DNA from: UBA1205 sp045534635
Lineage (GTDB): Bacteria > Bacteroidota > Bacteroidia > Bacteroidales > WCHB1-69
Assembly: GCA_045534635.1 (NCBI GenBank)
Contig: JAZSKB010000002.1
Span: 1 to 64,000 of the forward strand
Direction of reading: 5' to 3'
Length of the DNA stretch: 64,000 bases
The translations under genes and the position numbers were made by a program. This document shows positions 34,401-42,748 of the stretch, piece after piece. The notes beneath the pieces were generated by a model. The model saw nothing but the letters and a program-made list of their open reading frames with translations, searched no databases and was not told where the DNA came from. Each line of letters starts with the position of its first letter. Position 1 is the first letter of the stretch.

Positions 34401-36886
34401 GTTCTATGTTCGGACAAACCGTTGCTTTTACAGATGCCAGTAACAAACCTATGCAATGAATCATAAGTATAAGTTTCTGTTCTATTCAGGTTTACGCCTA
34501 TCGTTTTGCTTTCAGGCAAACCATAATCGTTGTATATGTATTGTTCTTTACTTATCTTTCCCTGCTGATAAAGGGTAGATGATGCAAGATTTCCGTTGGA
34601 ATAGGTATAGACAATGGTATCATAAAAATAATCACTTGTATCGGTCTGCACTTGTCGGGTAATGGTTTGCTGTGATATTTTATTGACAGAAGAACCGTTT
34701 CTTGTAGGAACCATGTCATAAGTAATTTTTGTATTTACCTTCCACGCAGTATCAGGACGTTGCAATTCTTTACTTGGAATACTTCCTAACAAATGTCCTT
34801 TAAAGTAAGTAGTCTCTATGATTCTTCCTGTAGGGTCAGATATATATGTTGTCATGTTTCTACAATATCTATCTCTGTCTTCTACAGATGTATAATATAT
34901 TTTTCTGCGTTTGTTGCCAAGATTTAAAATCTCGACTGTTTTTTTAATAGAGTGTTCAGAATTGATATACTGATTAGATGTACTAGAACCTGACTTGTTA
35001 TAAGTATATGATTCTATAGGAATCAACGTATGGAAATCGTTGTTATATAGAAAATATTTCCTTTCCTGAATCATTTGGAAGGAATCGTCATTGAGTATTT
35101 TTTTAAAACCCAAGAATACATTTCTGAGAGTATCAAACACAACATCTTTGTATGTGTACCCTTTTTTTTGTGTGATGGTATCATTATTCTTTTTCAATAT
35201 CATTGTATCTATCAGATAAGGATTGGTACGCATATTGCAAGCCAATGAATTGATAACACTGTTGTTTTTGAGGTGAACATTATAGCTTTTATATTGAAAA
35301 TGATAGGTGTTGTTCTGCCCGTCAGTAATTTTTTTCAAACAATATCCGTTATTATCAGAAGTTCTTTGTAATACATGAATTGCAGTTTCATTATCGAACC
35401 AAAACAAATCGGTCAATCCATCGTTGTTGCAATCTCCAAAACCCAACGCAGTCCCTGGTAATTTCGAAATGCCGCTTTGTGTTACATGATATTCATCGGT
35501 ATAACAATGAGGTTCTAGGTTTAGTTGACCAAATCCGTTTATGGTGTGAATATCCATATCTGCAGTTGTTTCCAAATCACGAACAATTACAATATCACTC
35601 ATGTGGTCGGCATTCAAATCCACCAATTGAATGTAGCTATTGTCACCCCACACATCTACTTTTATATTGGTATAATATGGTTCATGGGAAAATTCTGTTC
35701 CTGTTCCTAAATAAATAGTCCACACGGAATCGGAGTTCAGGTTTGGTCTTGCTTGCTTTATCATATCGGTAATGCCGTCGTTGTTGACATCGCCAAAATA
35801 AACATACAAATTATGCGGAAAAGTATAACTGATACGCGATTCTGTCGTCAAAATGCCTAAACTGATATTTCCCTGCATTGTGTCTTTGTAAATAGTGGCT
35901 CCGGAAGTACTTACAACCATTAACTCCATAATTCCATCTCCGTCAATATCCAATGTTACTAATTTGTCATTTTCTCCTACAGTTATAGAAGTTTGAGAGC
36001 CATTTCCGTTTTTAGCAAAATTGGGATAAACATACAATCTACCGTTTTTTATAAAAAAACAATCCATTTGCTTATTGTTGTCAAAATGACCGTACACCAC
36101 TTGGGACGGGTCTCCAATGTTGGCTAACTTTTGTAGTGGACTCCCTATCTTTCCATAATATATCCATCCTGTATCATATACGGAGTTGTTCAGGGTACTT
36201 GCACCTATATTCAGAATTATTTCATCCATATTATCATTGTCAACATCACAAGCCAATGCTGTGTATTTTCGCGGAATGGAATTATTATTGATAAGGTTGT
36301 TAAGATTAAATGCCCCTGAACCAAACGGATGTATGTCCCAATTGTCGCCATCACGCCTATAATATAACTTTCCATCTGCTAAACGCAGGTTTAATATATT
36401 TAAGGCATCAGTATAGTAAAAATATCCGTGCAAAATAGTTTGCTGGCTTCCATACAATTGATTAGATATTAATGTTTTGGAGCTAAAAGATTCTGGCGAC
36501 CCATACATAAATTCAATGGGTTTGAAAAATTCATTGTTTTCATTGTATTCAGTAATTTTGTTCAAAGAGTATTTGTTATTGCTTGTTGTGTTGTAGGTCA
36601 TAACATAGCGATGCTTGATAATACCCTCTGCCTTTATGACGACTTCAGAAAGCCGATAGTTTCGGTTTATTTTCATGTTTTTTACATATTTAGGATATAC
36701 GACATCAATAGTGTCATATAAAAATTCAACTGTATTAAATGGGACTTGCCCTGTATAATGGTTGCCTGTGTAGGCAATGGAATCTATCCGTACACAATTT
36801 CCGGATGTTCTGGTATAGTAATAACGCATATAATTGCCATTAATATCAGCTACAGAATCAACATACCAACTATACCAATCCTGCAT
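31445..36886 (-). CDS. Rhs polymorphic toxin, main part with JAB-like tip
   Basis: 1,813 codons after the in-frame TAA at 36941-36943; the frame is the same as that of 36941-37408. In order: the rest of the SpvB-like domain, an FG-GAP/VCBS region with Ca-type loops (DIDGDGIMEL, DVNNDGITD, DCNNDGLTD), many YD repeats (YTYDSLGR, YQYDSIGR), and the Rhs core end finishing at YVDPSG near 32069. The ~206-residue tip has GKVYIVTNNNDI, EYGGIV, HSHF and PSEID. That gives an upstream Glu and an HxH...SxxD set as in JAB metallopeptidases, though with HSHF in place of the usual H-x-H-P. The core appears less A+T-rich than the tips. It likely delivers a toxin to competing cells, but export is unclear here. 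The stop is TAG. Confidence 0.85.
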   Translation of the reverse strand: MQDWYSWYVDSVADINGNYMRYYYTRTSGNCVRIDSIAYTGNHYTGQVPFNTVEFLYDTIDVVYPKYVKNMKINRNYRLSEVVIKAEGIIKHRYVMTYNTTSNNKYSLNKITEYNENNEFFKPIEFMYGSPESFSSKTLISNQLYGSQQTILHGYFYYTDALNILNLRLADGKLYYRRDGDNWDIHPFGSGAFNLNNLINNNSIPRKYTALACDVDNDNMDEIILNIGASTLNNSVYDTGWIYYGKIGSPLQKLANIGDPSQVVYGHFDNNKQMDCFFIKNGRLYVYPNFAKNGNGSQTSITVGENDKLVTLDIDGDGIMELMVVSTSGATIYKDTMQGNISLGILTTESRISYTFPHNLYVYFGDVNNDGITDMIKQARPNLNSDSVWTIYLGTGTEFSHEPYYTNIKVDVWGDNSYIQLVDLNADHMSDIVIVRDLETTADMDIHTINGFGQLNLEPHCYTDEYHVTQSGISKLPGTALGFGDCNNDGLTDLFWFDNETAIHVLQRTSDNNGYCLKKITDGQNNTYHFQYKSYNVHLKNNSVINSLACNMRTNPYLIDTMILKKNNDTITQKKGYTYKDVVFDTLRNVFLGFKKILNDDSFQMIQERKYFLYNNDFHTLIPIESYTYNKSGSSTSNQYINSEHSIKKTVEILNLGNKRRKIYYTSVEDRDRYCRNMTTYISDPTGRIIETTYFKGHLLGSIPSKELQRPDTAWKVNTKITYDMVPTRNGSSVNKISQQTITRQVQTDTSDYFYDTIVYTYSNGNLASSTLYQQGKISKEQYIYNDYGLPESKTIGVNLNRTETYTYDSLHRFVTGICKSNGLSEHRTFDPYYGNVLSYSDYNNNTTNYTYDGFGRILKQESPDGSYTQWKYCIGTPIQAKGLGVKYYIQKKINISGEDKFSQISYFDAFDQEVLTRTNNRYVQRKYNVWGLLESESFPYTQGDENIYFTNYQYNDLMLISTKTSPLCNLFYQYNEPTDNFLKTIVTDSLRGVTYANTMDDENRLYYASNDISGQLGGSIHASYKMDNGKMQVVTVNADDDTSFAYYDTRDNLIETICPDAGNDTYTYNEFDELLSHTDANGNTAVYQYDSIGRISRIVYNDTGIIEYSYDDTSIKGTLEEEAYNGKRIYYAYDTLARVIQKTFHPDNQHAYTYSYTYDSLGRLSTLTYPGNFCINYQYDKMGNISKIMHGDVIIYHAVRMSEKYLVPSMWRVNNTVTTLSFNDFGLINSKVAGKMNISIDNDNPIGPIVPIEPTGGYSILGSINGIINIQDWDTAGSMPIPVNITQKDSCYSEYYYTYDNAGRLNSAGIPASLFDNNSVGQKMEYFDYDPLDRLTTNRRMQVVMKPFQIYGYTFNLPVMQEDTLSHLVYSGTRMTANSAVGDFIYEAPQPHAVSEVLPINDSVISADQCDITYNVFNKTHTINEAGKRYTIDYYPNQQRAMTTYTVNNTEQEKKIYCGREYEHNLTTNTQYNYIYVGNTPIALYVQGDTNTMYTLHTNYIGSIEKISDKNGNVVDSMSYTPFGQRRMFSDWSKTDTAKHLIDRGFTEQQHLDNFALINFNGRMYDPVLAHFLSPDPYIQSPENPLNHNRYSYCLFSPLQYVDPSGLLIGDYYDIYGNYLGNDGIYDGKVYIVTNNNDIDKIKKNELEKRTTSLSEVSSAIDLRASAEIRKEIVNGIISKEQEDNFREYGGIVRDGDNGQFIDWATPGERWNGSGNAEIDYNTCDKKGEYLMFFHSHFPGETRKGGVLQGVQQTPSEIDCNNVRTSHSRQHGANVVISTKNNSVYLINNNGKYYQMNINTFISIKNLHTNVQ
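32069..32640 (-). repeat. Rhs core-end repeat, copy in the main Rhs gene
   Basis: The region copied in the three orphan cassettes. It encodes the segment from KTHTINEAGKR to YVDPSG. Orphan copies share nearly identical stretches such as the codons for GQRRMFSDWSK. Confidence 0.85.
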
Positions 36887-36940
36887 TTCCGAAACAGCAT
36901 AACGGGCTGTAGTACCATTGTCGAATGTAGCTATAAAATA

Positions 36941-37408
36941 TTACGGTTTGGGAGGATTACCCGCAACATTATAACATTTTATTCTGGTAAAATCTTCTTC
37001 TTCCAAACCAAACTCTCCTCCCTCCACCATATATTGCGAAGGATTGCCAATTTTTATCATTCTCTGCCCGTTCAAACAAAACCTGTCACTTGTATCCATT
37101 TGTACAGCGGCAATTTTTCCGTCAAAATAAAGTTCTTTGGCATCTCTGCGAATATAGGAAATTCCTGACAATTCCCAACCATATCCTAACAACCCGAAGC
37201 CTCTTGAACTATTATAATCCAATGAAATATTAGGTTGCACACCAGCAACCCCCTGAGGAACCTGTAGGGGAACTTCACACTGTACACTTCCTTGGTCGCT
37301 TATATTTATAGCAAATTGTGTCTTCCCTTGAACTTGCTGTGCATAGGAATTGTTTACAAGCGAAAACAATGTAATAATGCCTATTATTATCTTTTTAATA
37401 TTTTCCAT
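36941..37408 (-). CDS. Rhs toxin, N-terminal SpvB part before in-frame TAA
   Basis: 155 residues with a signal peptide (SLVNNSYAQ, about residue 24). The start of an SpvB domain follows: FAINISDQGSVQCEVPLQVP, GVAGVQPNISLDYNS, GLLGYGWELSGIS.I.R. The frame ends at codon 156 (TAA). It continues in the same frame as YFIATFDNGTTARYAV, which is what an SpvB domain should show next, so one base change broke a ~1,986-residue protein. The ATG overlaps the preceding T9SS gene by 22 nt. Confidence 0.8.
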   Translation of the reverse strand: MENIKKIIIGIITLFSLVNNSYAQQVQGKTQFAINISDQGSVQCEVPLQVPQGVAGVQPNISLDYNSSRGFGLLGYGWELSGISYIRRDAKELYFDGKIAAVQMDTSDRFCLNGQRMIKIGNPSQYMVEGGEFGLEEEDFTRIKCYNVAGNPPKP

Positions 37409-37842
37409 GTCGTTTTCTCATTTTTAAATTGCATAATCACTAAATAAGCCCCTACCGGGTAATTGCTTAAATCAACTATGGTGCTGTTGCCGGTAATCTG
37501 TTTGGTGTGCAACAAACTCCCCGATATGTTATATACGGACAATGTTGCATTTTTGTCCGCATTGTCACCTTCTATGTCAACATATATCAGGGATGATGTC
37601 GGATTAGGATAAATTTTTATAGTATAGTCTTGAACATTATCTATATAATAGATATTATCAACATGACAAGCACTATTGGATTCTGTATCATTATACATGT
37701 TATTCGGCATAGGCAGTTCTATGACTTTTCTTACTATACGATTGCCAGCATTGTCGTATTCGTAGGCTCTTGGTAATGTCGTTTGAGATTGTACGTGTAG
37801 TAAAAATGTACTACCGATGATTGTAAAAATTATTCTTTTCAT
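37387..37842 (-). CDS. Small T9SS-sorted protein with one YD-repeat relic
   Basis: 151 residues: signal peptide (LLHVQSQ, about 19), then YEYDNAGNRIVRK, which is one YD/Rhs-type repeat unit. A short linker leads to a T9SS type A sorting domain (IYPNPTSS ... WKILKR). It is the first gene behind the promoter at 37876 and overlaps the Rhs ATG by 22 nt, so the two are probably translated together. It may be a helper for Rhs display, or a shortened Rhs gene that kept only its ends. Neither is proven. Confidence 0.75.
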   Translation of the reverse strand: MKRIIFTIIGSTFLLHVQSQTTLPRAYEYDNAGNRIVRKVIELPMPNNMYNDTESNSACHVDNIYYIDNVQDYTIKIYPNPTSSLIYVDIEGDNADKNATLSVYNISGSLLHTKQITGNSTIVDLSNYPVGAYLVIMQFKNEKTTWKILKR

Positions 37843-37875
37843 ACTCTTGTTGATTTAAAAACAATATTTTTCTTA

Positions 37876-37883
37876 CAAAGATA
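37876..37883 (-). promoter_or_regulatory. -7 promoter element (TATCTTTG on the minus strand) of the Rhs operon
   Basis: The plus strand reads CAAAGATA, 34 bp upstream of the ATG at 37842. A second, weaker candidate (TACTTTTG) lies at 37931-37938. Confidence 0.65.
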
Positions 37884-37995
37884 CAACTTTTTTTAATATA
37901 TAGTATTTTTTTATTTATACTTCTGAAATGCAAAAGTATAAAAAAATATAATACATTTTTAATTTTTAGATTATTTTTTTCTACCGAATTATTGT

Positions 37996-38050
37996 TCAGG
38001 CGGATTGCAAATCCGCCTGCGTTGAGTTGCTGAATTTATAATCCAGCAGA
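37996..38050. repeat. REP-like double-hairpin intergenic repeat, copy 2
   Basis: Hairpin 1 is CAGGCGGATT-GCA-AATCCGCCTG (37997-38019), and hairpin 2 is TGCTGAATT...AATCCAGCA (38029-38048, one mismatch), with CGTTGAGT between. It is homologous in inverted orientation to 9041-9090. It lies between the divergent Rhs operon and obgE. Confidence 0.65.
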
Positions 38051-38087
38051 ATAGGATGATAATTTTTATTGTTTTATAAAAAAATGT

Positions 38088-38095
38088 TACCTTTG
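38088..38095 (+). promoter_or_regulatory. -7 promoter element (TACCTTTG) of obgE
   Basis: TAnnTTTG match with TTG at 38069-38071, 13 bp upstream of the obgE ATG. The spacing implies a very short leader. Confidence 0.65.
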
Positions 38096-38108
38096 CAAAA
38101 AAAATTCG

Positions 38109-39119
38109 ATGAGTAACGAGAATTTTATCGATTATGTAAAAATATTTGTCCGTTCAGGCAAAGGAGGAGGAGGTTCTGCACATTTAGCCCGTTCTGCTAT
38201 GACACCCAAAGGTGGTCCTGATGGTGGAGATGGTGGTCGTGGAGGTCATATTATCTTGCGAGGCAATGCTCAATTGTGGACATTGTTGCATTTGAAATAT
38301 ACAAAGCATATTTACGCAGGAGACGGTGAATATGGTAGTAAAAATCAATGTTTTGGAAAAGATGGCAATGATGTTTATATAGAACTACCTTTGGGTACGG
38401 TGGTAAAAGATGAACAAACCGGAGAACAATTAGCGGAAATAGTTGAAGACAAACAAGAAATAATATTATTCAAAGGTGGTCGTGGTGGATTGGGCAATGT
38501 TCATTTTAAAAGTGCAACTCAACAAACACCAAGATTTGCACAACCGGGAGAATCGGGAATAGAAAGTTGGATAATTGTGGAATTGAAAGTTTTAGCAGAT
38601 GTTGGTTTGGTTGGATTTCCAAATGCTGGCAAATCAACTTTTATTGCTTCTGTTTCAAATGCTAAACCCAAAATTGCAAATTATCCTTTTACAACGTTAA
38701 AACCTAATTTAGGAATGGTAAAATATAGGGATAATCGTTCTTTTGTTGTCGCTGATATTCCTGGAATTATAGAAGGAGCCGCTGAAGGAAAAGGAATTGG
38801 ATTGCGTTTCTTGCGACATATAGAACGAAATTCTGTTTTAATGTTTGTTATTCCTATTGATTCCGAAAATATTGAAAAAAATTATAATATTCTTCTTGCA
38901 GAATTGCAGGCATATAATCCAGAATTATTGGATAAACAACGAATGATAGCCATTTCCAAATGTGATTTATTGCCAATAGATGAATTGCAAAAAATTCAAA
39001 AAAAGACAAATATTCCAAATATCCCTATTGTGTTTATGTCGGCACATACTCAAATGGGATTGACAGAGGTAAAAGATAAATTATGGAATTTGCTATCAGA
39101 AGCAAATAAAGTAGAATAA
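38109..39119 (+). CDS. obgE: GTPase Obg
   Basis: An essential ribosome-associated GTPase acting on large-subunit maturation. The 336 residues carry the glycine-rich Obg fold (GKGGGGS, GGPDGGDGGRGGH, KGGRGGLGN) in the first ~160. The G domain follows: G1 GFPNAGKST, G3 DIPGIIEGA, G4 SKCD. It ends with G5-like MSAHT and lacks a long C-terminal extension. It converges with tsaE: 9 nt separate the two stops. Confidence 0.95.
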   Translation: MSNENFIDYVKIFVRSGKGGGGSAHLARSAMTPKGGPDGGDGGRGGHIILRGNAQLWTLLHLKYTKHIYAGDGEYGSKNQCFGKDGNDVYIELPLGTVVKDEQTGEQLAEIVEDKQEIILFKGGRGGLGNVHFKSATQQTPRFAQPGESGIESWIIVELKVLADVGLVGFPNAGKSTFIASVSNAKPKIANYPFTTLKPNLGMVKYRDNRSFVVADIPGIIEGAAEGKGIGLRFLRHIERNSVLMFVIPIDSENIEKNYNILLAELQAYNPELLDKQRMIAISKCDLLPIDELQKIQKKTNIPNIPIVFMSAHTQMGLTEVKDKLWNLLSEANKVE

Positions 39120-39128
39120 CAATATTTT

Positions 39129-39539
39129 TTAGAATTGAAAAATTCTCGTTAAATTGTCATTATCTACATGAATATTGATGTGAATAGTTTCTTCTGGAAG
39201 AAGTTCTTCTACCATTTCTGCCCATTCTATAAAACAATATTCTCCGCTATACAAATATTCTTCAAAACCAATGTCTTGTGCTTCTCGACTATTTTTAATA
39301 CGATAAAAATCAAAGTGATAAATACAACCATTGGCAAGTTCGTATTCGTTGACAAGGGCAAAAGTAGGACTTGAAACGGAGGACGTACTTCCTAAAATTT
39401 GAGCCATCGCTTGCATAAATGTTGTTTTCCCAACACCCATAGCACCATGTAAAGCAAAAATACGTTCATTAGGATATTGCTTTAAAATGGCTAAAGCCAC
39501 ATTATTTAAATCTTCGATATTAGAAATATTGATTGTCAT
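39129..39539 (-). CDS. tsaE: tRNA threonylcarbamoyladenosine ATPase TsaE
   Basis: TsaE is the ATPase helper of TsaB/TsaD in t6A synthesis. From the ATG at 39539 it has 136 residues. Walker A is GAMGVGKTTF near residue 33, followed by SSPTFALVNEY and the YHFDFYRI and FIEWAE stretches. The frame is open to 39590, but that would run through the terminator stem at 39550-39580, so I reject the longer start. It probably needs its own promoter, since the terminator lies in front of it. Confidence 0.9.
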   Translation of the reverse strand: MTINISNIEDLNNVALAILKQYPNERIFALHGAMGVGKTTFMQAMAQILGSTSSVSSPTFALVNEYELANGCIYHFDFYRIKNSREAQDIGFEEYLYSGEYCFIEWAEMVEELLPEETIHINIHVDNDNLTRIFQF

Positions 39540-39542
39540 AAT

Positions 39543-39580
39543 AAAAAAACACCTATCGGCGACTATGTCGCCGATAGGTG
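39543..39580 (-). terminator. Rho-independent terminator behind ftcD
   Basis: A perfect 14-bp stem (39550-39563 with 39567-39580, 3-nt loop) followed on the minus strand by a T run (39543-39549). It ends ftcD transcripts 10 nt after the stop. Confidence 0.9.
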
Positions 39581-39589
39581 GAGAATACA

Positions 39590-41287
39590 TTATTTTATTT
39601 TTTCGTTTACAATTGTAAATAAGTCTTTTTCAATTTGTTGTGCTTCTTTAGCAAGGTTTTCTGCATCTTGAATTATTTTATCAGCGAAAACTCTGTCTTT
39701 GAGCGAGGAAGCATTGATTTTTACATTTAACATTGCACCTAAAACAGCAGAACGAGCACAAAGAGCCCCAACTCCTGCGTCGGTAATAGAATTAGGATTT
39801 CCAATTTCTATCATCGCTTTGCAAATATCGAAAACTTCAAATGATTTTTGCATAGTTCGCCAAGGCACTTCTATTGCATATTTTGTTGCTTCTTGAATTG
39901 CTGCCGAACGAGCAAGTTTTTCTTCTTCTGTTTTCTTTGGTAAACCGAAAGCGTCCATTATTTTATTGAAAGAGCGGGTATCTTCGTCAACAAGGAAAAG
40001 TAATTCATCTTTAAGTTGTTGACCTTTTTCTGCCCAAATAGAAAATTCTTCCCATTTGTCGTCCCAACCGGCTTTGTGTGAAGATAAATTTGCTACCATT
40101 GTTCCCAAAGCGGCTCCTAATGCTCCTAAATATGCGGAAATACTACCGCCTCCGGGAGCAGGACTTTCACTTGCGGTTTCGTTGGCAAAACCGGTACAAG
40201 TCATATCTACCAATTTCTTTTCTTTGTTATCCGATTCTAATAAATATTCTATTACTTTTTCTTTTGGGTCAAAAGGTTTCAAATCGTCTAAACACATTGA
40301 TTTGACTGCTATTTTGATAATTTCTTCTTCGGAAACTCCTTTTGAACGTTGTTGTTTGCCAAGAAAATATTTACCAGCATCAATAAGTACTTTTTTGGGT
40401 ACTAATCCTACTATTTCTGCTCCTGTTACGCGAATACCTCTATTATTTGCACAACGACTAACTTCTTCAAATGCTGTATGCAACGATGTTATAGAAATAT
40501 TGGTAATATTCATTGATACTTGTGCAATGCCATATTCCTCTATAAACCAACCAATTGCCTTTGTGGCTTTGAGTGTTCCCGGAATCATAATGGGTTCACC
40601 ATTTTCATCTTTTAGCGGTTTGCCAACAATAGAATTTCCTTCTCTTTTGGGACGTCCTTTTTCTCTAACATCAAAAGCGATTGCATTCGCCCTTCGTGTT
40701 GAAGTCGTATTTAAATTGTAATTAACTGCAATTAAAAAATCTCTTGCTCCAATAGCGGTTGCTCCTGATTTAGAGACACTTTCTGTAAATGTGTTGGGAC
40801 CAAAATCTGGTTTCCATTTTTCGCTAACAATACGTTCTTTCAATGCCTCATATTCTCCTTGACGACAATTGGCTAAATTGCGTCTTTCTTCTGCAAATGC
40901 TGCATTTTCATAACAATAAATAGGTATTTGCAATTCTTCGCCAACTCTTTTTGCCAATTTACGAGCATATTCGGCGGTTTCTTCCATTGAAATATTTGCT
41001 ACTGGTACCAAAGGACATACATCTGTTGCCCCAAAACGTGGATGGTCGCCTTTGTGATAACGCATATCTATCAATTCTTGGGCTTTTTTAATACAACGAA
41101 ATGCTGCTTCGCATACTTCTTCTGGAGTCCCAACAAATGTTACTACTGTTCTATTGGTACTTGCTCCGGGGTCAACATCTAATAGTTTAACACCTTCTAC
41201 TGTTTCTGCTTGTGCAACTATTTGATTGATAATGTTTATGTCGCGTCCTTCGCTAAAATTTGGAACGCATTCTATCAATTTCTTCAT
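39590..41287 (-). CDS. ftcD: Glutamate formimidoyltransferase / formimidoyl-THF cyclodeaminase
   Basis: This bifunctional enzyme transfers the formimino group from formiminoglutamate to tetrahydrofolate and then deaminates it, the last step of one histidine-degradation route. The 565 residues hold both domains: a transferase N-terminus (ECVPNFSEGRD, VDPGASTNRTVVTFVG, HKGDHPRFGATDVCPL) and a cyclodeaminase C-terminus from ~350 (ESPAPGGGS, ITDAGVGALCARSA). No other hut gene lies nearby. A TATCTTTG promoter element sits upstream at 41335. Confidence 0.93.
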   Translation of the reverse strand: MKKLIECVPNFSEGRDINIINQIVAQAETVEGVKLLDVDPGASTNRTVVTFVGTPEEVCEAAFRCIKKAQELIDMRYHKGDHPRFGATDVCPLVPVANISMEETAEYARKLAKRVGEELQIPIYCYENAAFAEERRNLANCRQGEYEALKERIVSEKWKPDFGPNTFTESVSKSGATAIGARDFLIAVNYNLNTTSTRRANAIAFDVREKGRPKREGNSIVGKPLKDENGEPIMIPGTLKATKAIGWFIEEYGIAQVSMNITNISITSLHTAFEEVSRCANNRGIRVTGAEIVGLVPKKVLIDAGKYFLGKQQRSKGVSEEEIIKIAVKSMCLDDLKPFDPKEKVIEYLLESDNKEKKLVDMTCTGFANETASESPAPGGGSISAYLGALGAALGTMVANLSSHKAGWDDKWEEFSIWAEKGQQLKDELLFLVDEDTRSFNKIMDAFGLPKKTEEEKLARSAAIQEATKYAIEVPWRTMQKSFEVFDICKAMIEIGNPNSITDAGVGALCARSAVLGAMLNVKINASSLKDRVFADKIIQDAENLAKEAQQIEKDLFTIVNEKIK

Positions 41288-41334
41288 ATAGTATTTGTTT
41301 TATTTATTATCCTTACAAAAAAAATCTCAATTTG

Positions 41335-41342
41335 CAAAGATA
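41335..41342 (-). promoter_or_regulatory. -7 promoter element (TATCTTTG on the minus strand) of ftcD
   Basis: The plus strand reads CAAAGATA, 47 bp upstream of the ftcD ATG. Confidence 0.6.
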
Positions 41343-41387
41343 ACATTTTTTTTTGCAACATTATTTCCAACGTTGTTGCTTTTATAT

Positions 41388-42746
41388 TTATTGTTTAAAA
41401 ACTTTCCATTGAGTAAGTAGCAATACTGCCGCTAAAAGTGCCCCTAATATATCACAAATAGTACAAGAAAAGAAAACACCAATCAAGCCATCTTTATTCC
41501 AAATAGTAAATAGTTTAGGAACAATATAAATCATAGGAATAAGAAACAAAACTTGTCTCGAAAGACTCGTAACAATAGCAATCCAAGGTTTATCAATAGA
41601 TTGAAAAAATTGAGAATTATTGATAGTAAAGCCAATAAGAGGAGCCATAACCAAAAGATACGGCATAGCCATAGCCGATAATTGAACCAAATTGTCATCA
41701 TTGGTAAACAATCGAGCAATGAATTCAGGAAAAAAGAGCGAAGTAATCGTACCGAAAAATCCTACGATGATACAAATTTTCATATTGAGCATAAAAACTT
41801 TTTTCAATCGATAAGAATGCCCAGCCCCAAAATTATAACCTGCAATAGGTTGCATTCCCTGACACAAACCTAACATCAGCATCAAAATTAACATAGCATA
41901 AGAATTGACAATAACATTTGCACCTACAGCCAAATCTCCACCATAACACACAAGTTGTCGATTCAACAAAGCAACTACCGCCGCCCCAGCAATATTCATA
42001 GAAAATGGACTAATTCCTATCATGAGAATATTGCGAAAAATATACATTTTGGGTTGCCAAGCATGTTTTTTCAATCGAATAAAAGATTTTGGAAGCAAAA
42101 AATGAGCAGCAGCAAAAATAGCAGAAAAAATCATAGAAAATGTTGTTGCCCAAGCCGCACCACTAATACCAAGATTCAATTGATATATAAATAAATAATC
42201 TAAAATAATATTCAAAACAGCCCCAACTACCAAAATCCACATCGCCTTATTTGGATATCCCGAAGCCCGAATCAAACCAGTAAGATTGAAAGTTAATGTC
42301 ATAAAAAACATTCCGGGCAAAACTATTTTCATATATTGCCGAGCGTAAGCAATAGTATCATCAGAAGCACCAAATTGATTTAAAATAAAATCCATAAAAA
42401 GATACCCAGTAGAAACAAATAAAATACCAAAAAAGAAAGTCAAAATAAGACTATTCCCTAATATTTTTTCAGCCCAACGCACATCTTTTTTTCCAAGAAC
42501 AATACTCATTCTTGCCGAAGCCCCCGCCCCAACAAGCGAACCAAAAGCATGAATGATATTTATAATAGGCATAGTAATGCCCAAACCAGTAATAGCCAAT
42601 GCACTAACACATTGTCCTAAAAATACTCTATCTACTAAATTGTAAATAGAAGCAATAATTTGACTGACAACCGCTGGCATAGCATAAATCCAAAGTAAAT
42701 AGCCGATACCTTTGGTTTCTAATTCTTTTGTTTTTTCTTCTTGCAT
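41388..42746 (-). CDS. MATE-family multidrug/cation efflux transporter
   Basis: A 452-residue inner-membrane protein with about twelve hydrophobic segments in two similar halves. The N-terminal half has MPAVVSQIIASIYNLVDRVFLGQ-like sequence, as in MATE proteins, and LGITMPIINIIHAFGSLVGAGAS. The second half has the related QGMQPIAGYNFGAG. The substrate is unknown. I start at ATG 42746, three bases after the stop of the preceding gene; a longer start at 42782 would overlap it. Confidence 0.85.
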   Translation of the reverse strand: MQEEKTKELETKGIGYLLWIYAMPAVVSQIIASIYNLVDRVFLGQCVSALAITGLGITMPIINIIHAFGSLVGAGASARMSIVLGKKDVRWAEKILGNSLILTFFFGILFVSTGYLFMDFILNQFGASDDTIAYARQYMKIVLPGMFFMTLTFNLTGLIRASGYPNKAMWILVVGAVLNIILDYLFIYQLNLGISGAAWATTFSMIFSAIFAAAHFLLPKSFIRLKKHAWQPKMYIFRNILMIGISPFSMNIAGAAVVALLNRQLVCYGGDLAVGANVIVNSYAMLILMLMLGLCQGMQPIAGYNFGAGHSYRLKKVFMLNMKICIIVGFFGTITSLFFPEFIARLFTNDDNLVQLSAMAMPYLLVMAPLIGFTINNSQFFQSIDKPWIAIVTSLSRQVLFLIPMIYIVPKLFTIWNKDGLIGVFFSCTICDILGALLAAVLLLTQWKVFKQ

Positions 42747-42748
42747 AA

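Noticed and set aside
39540..39590. Upstream extension of tsaE
   Set aside because: It would be encoded by the ftcD terminator stem.
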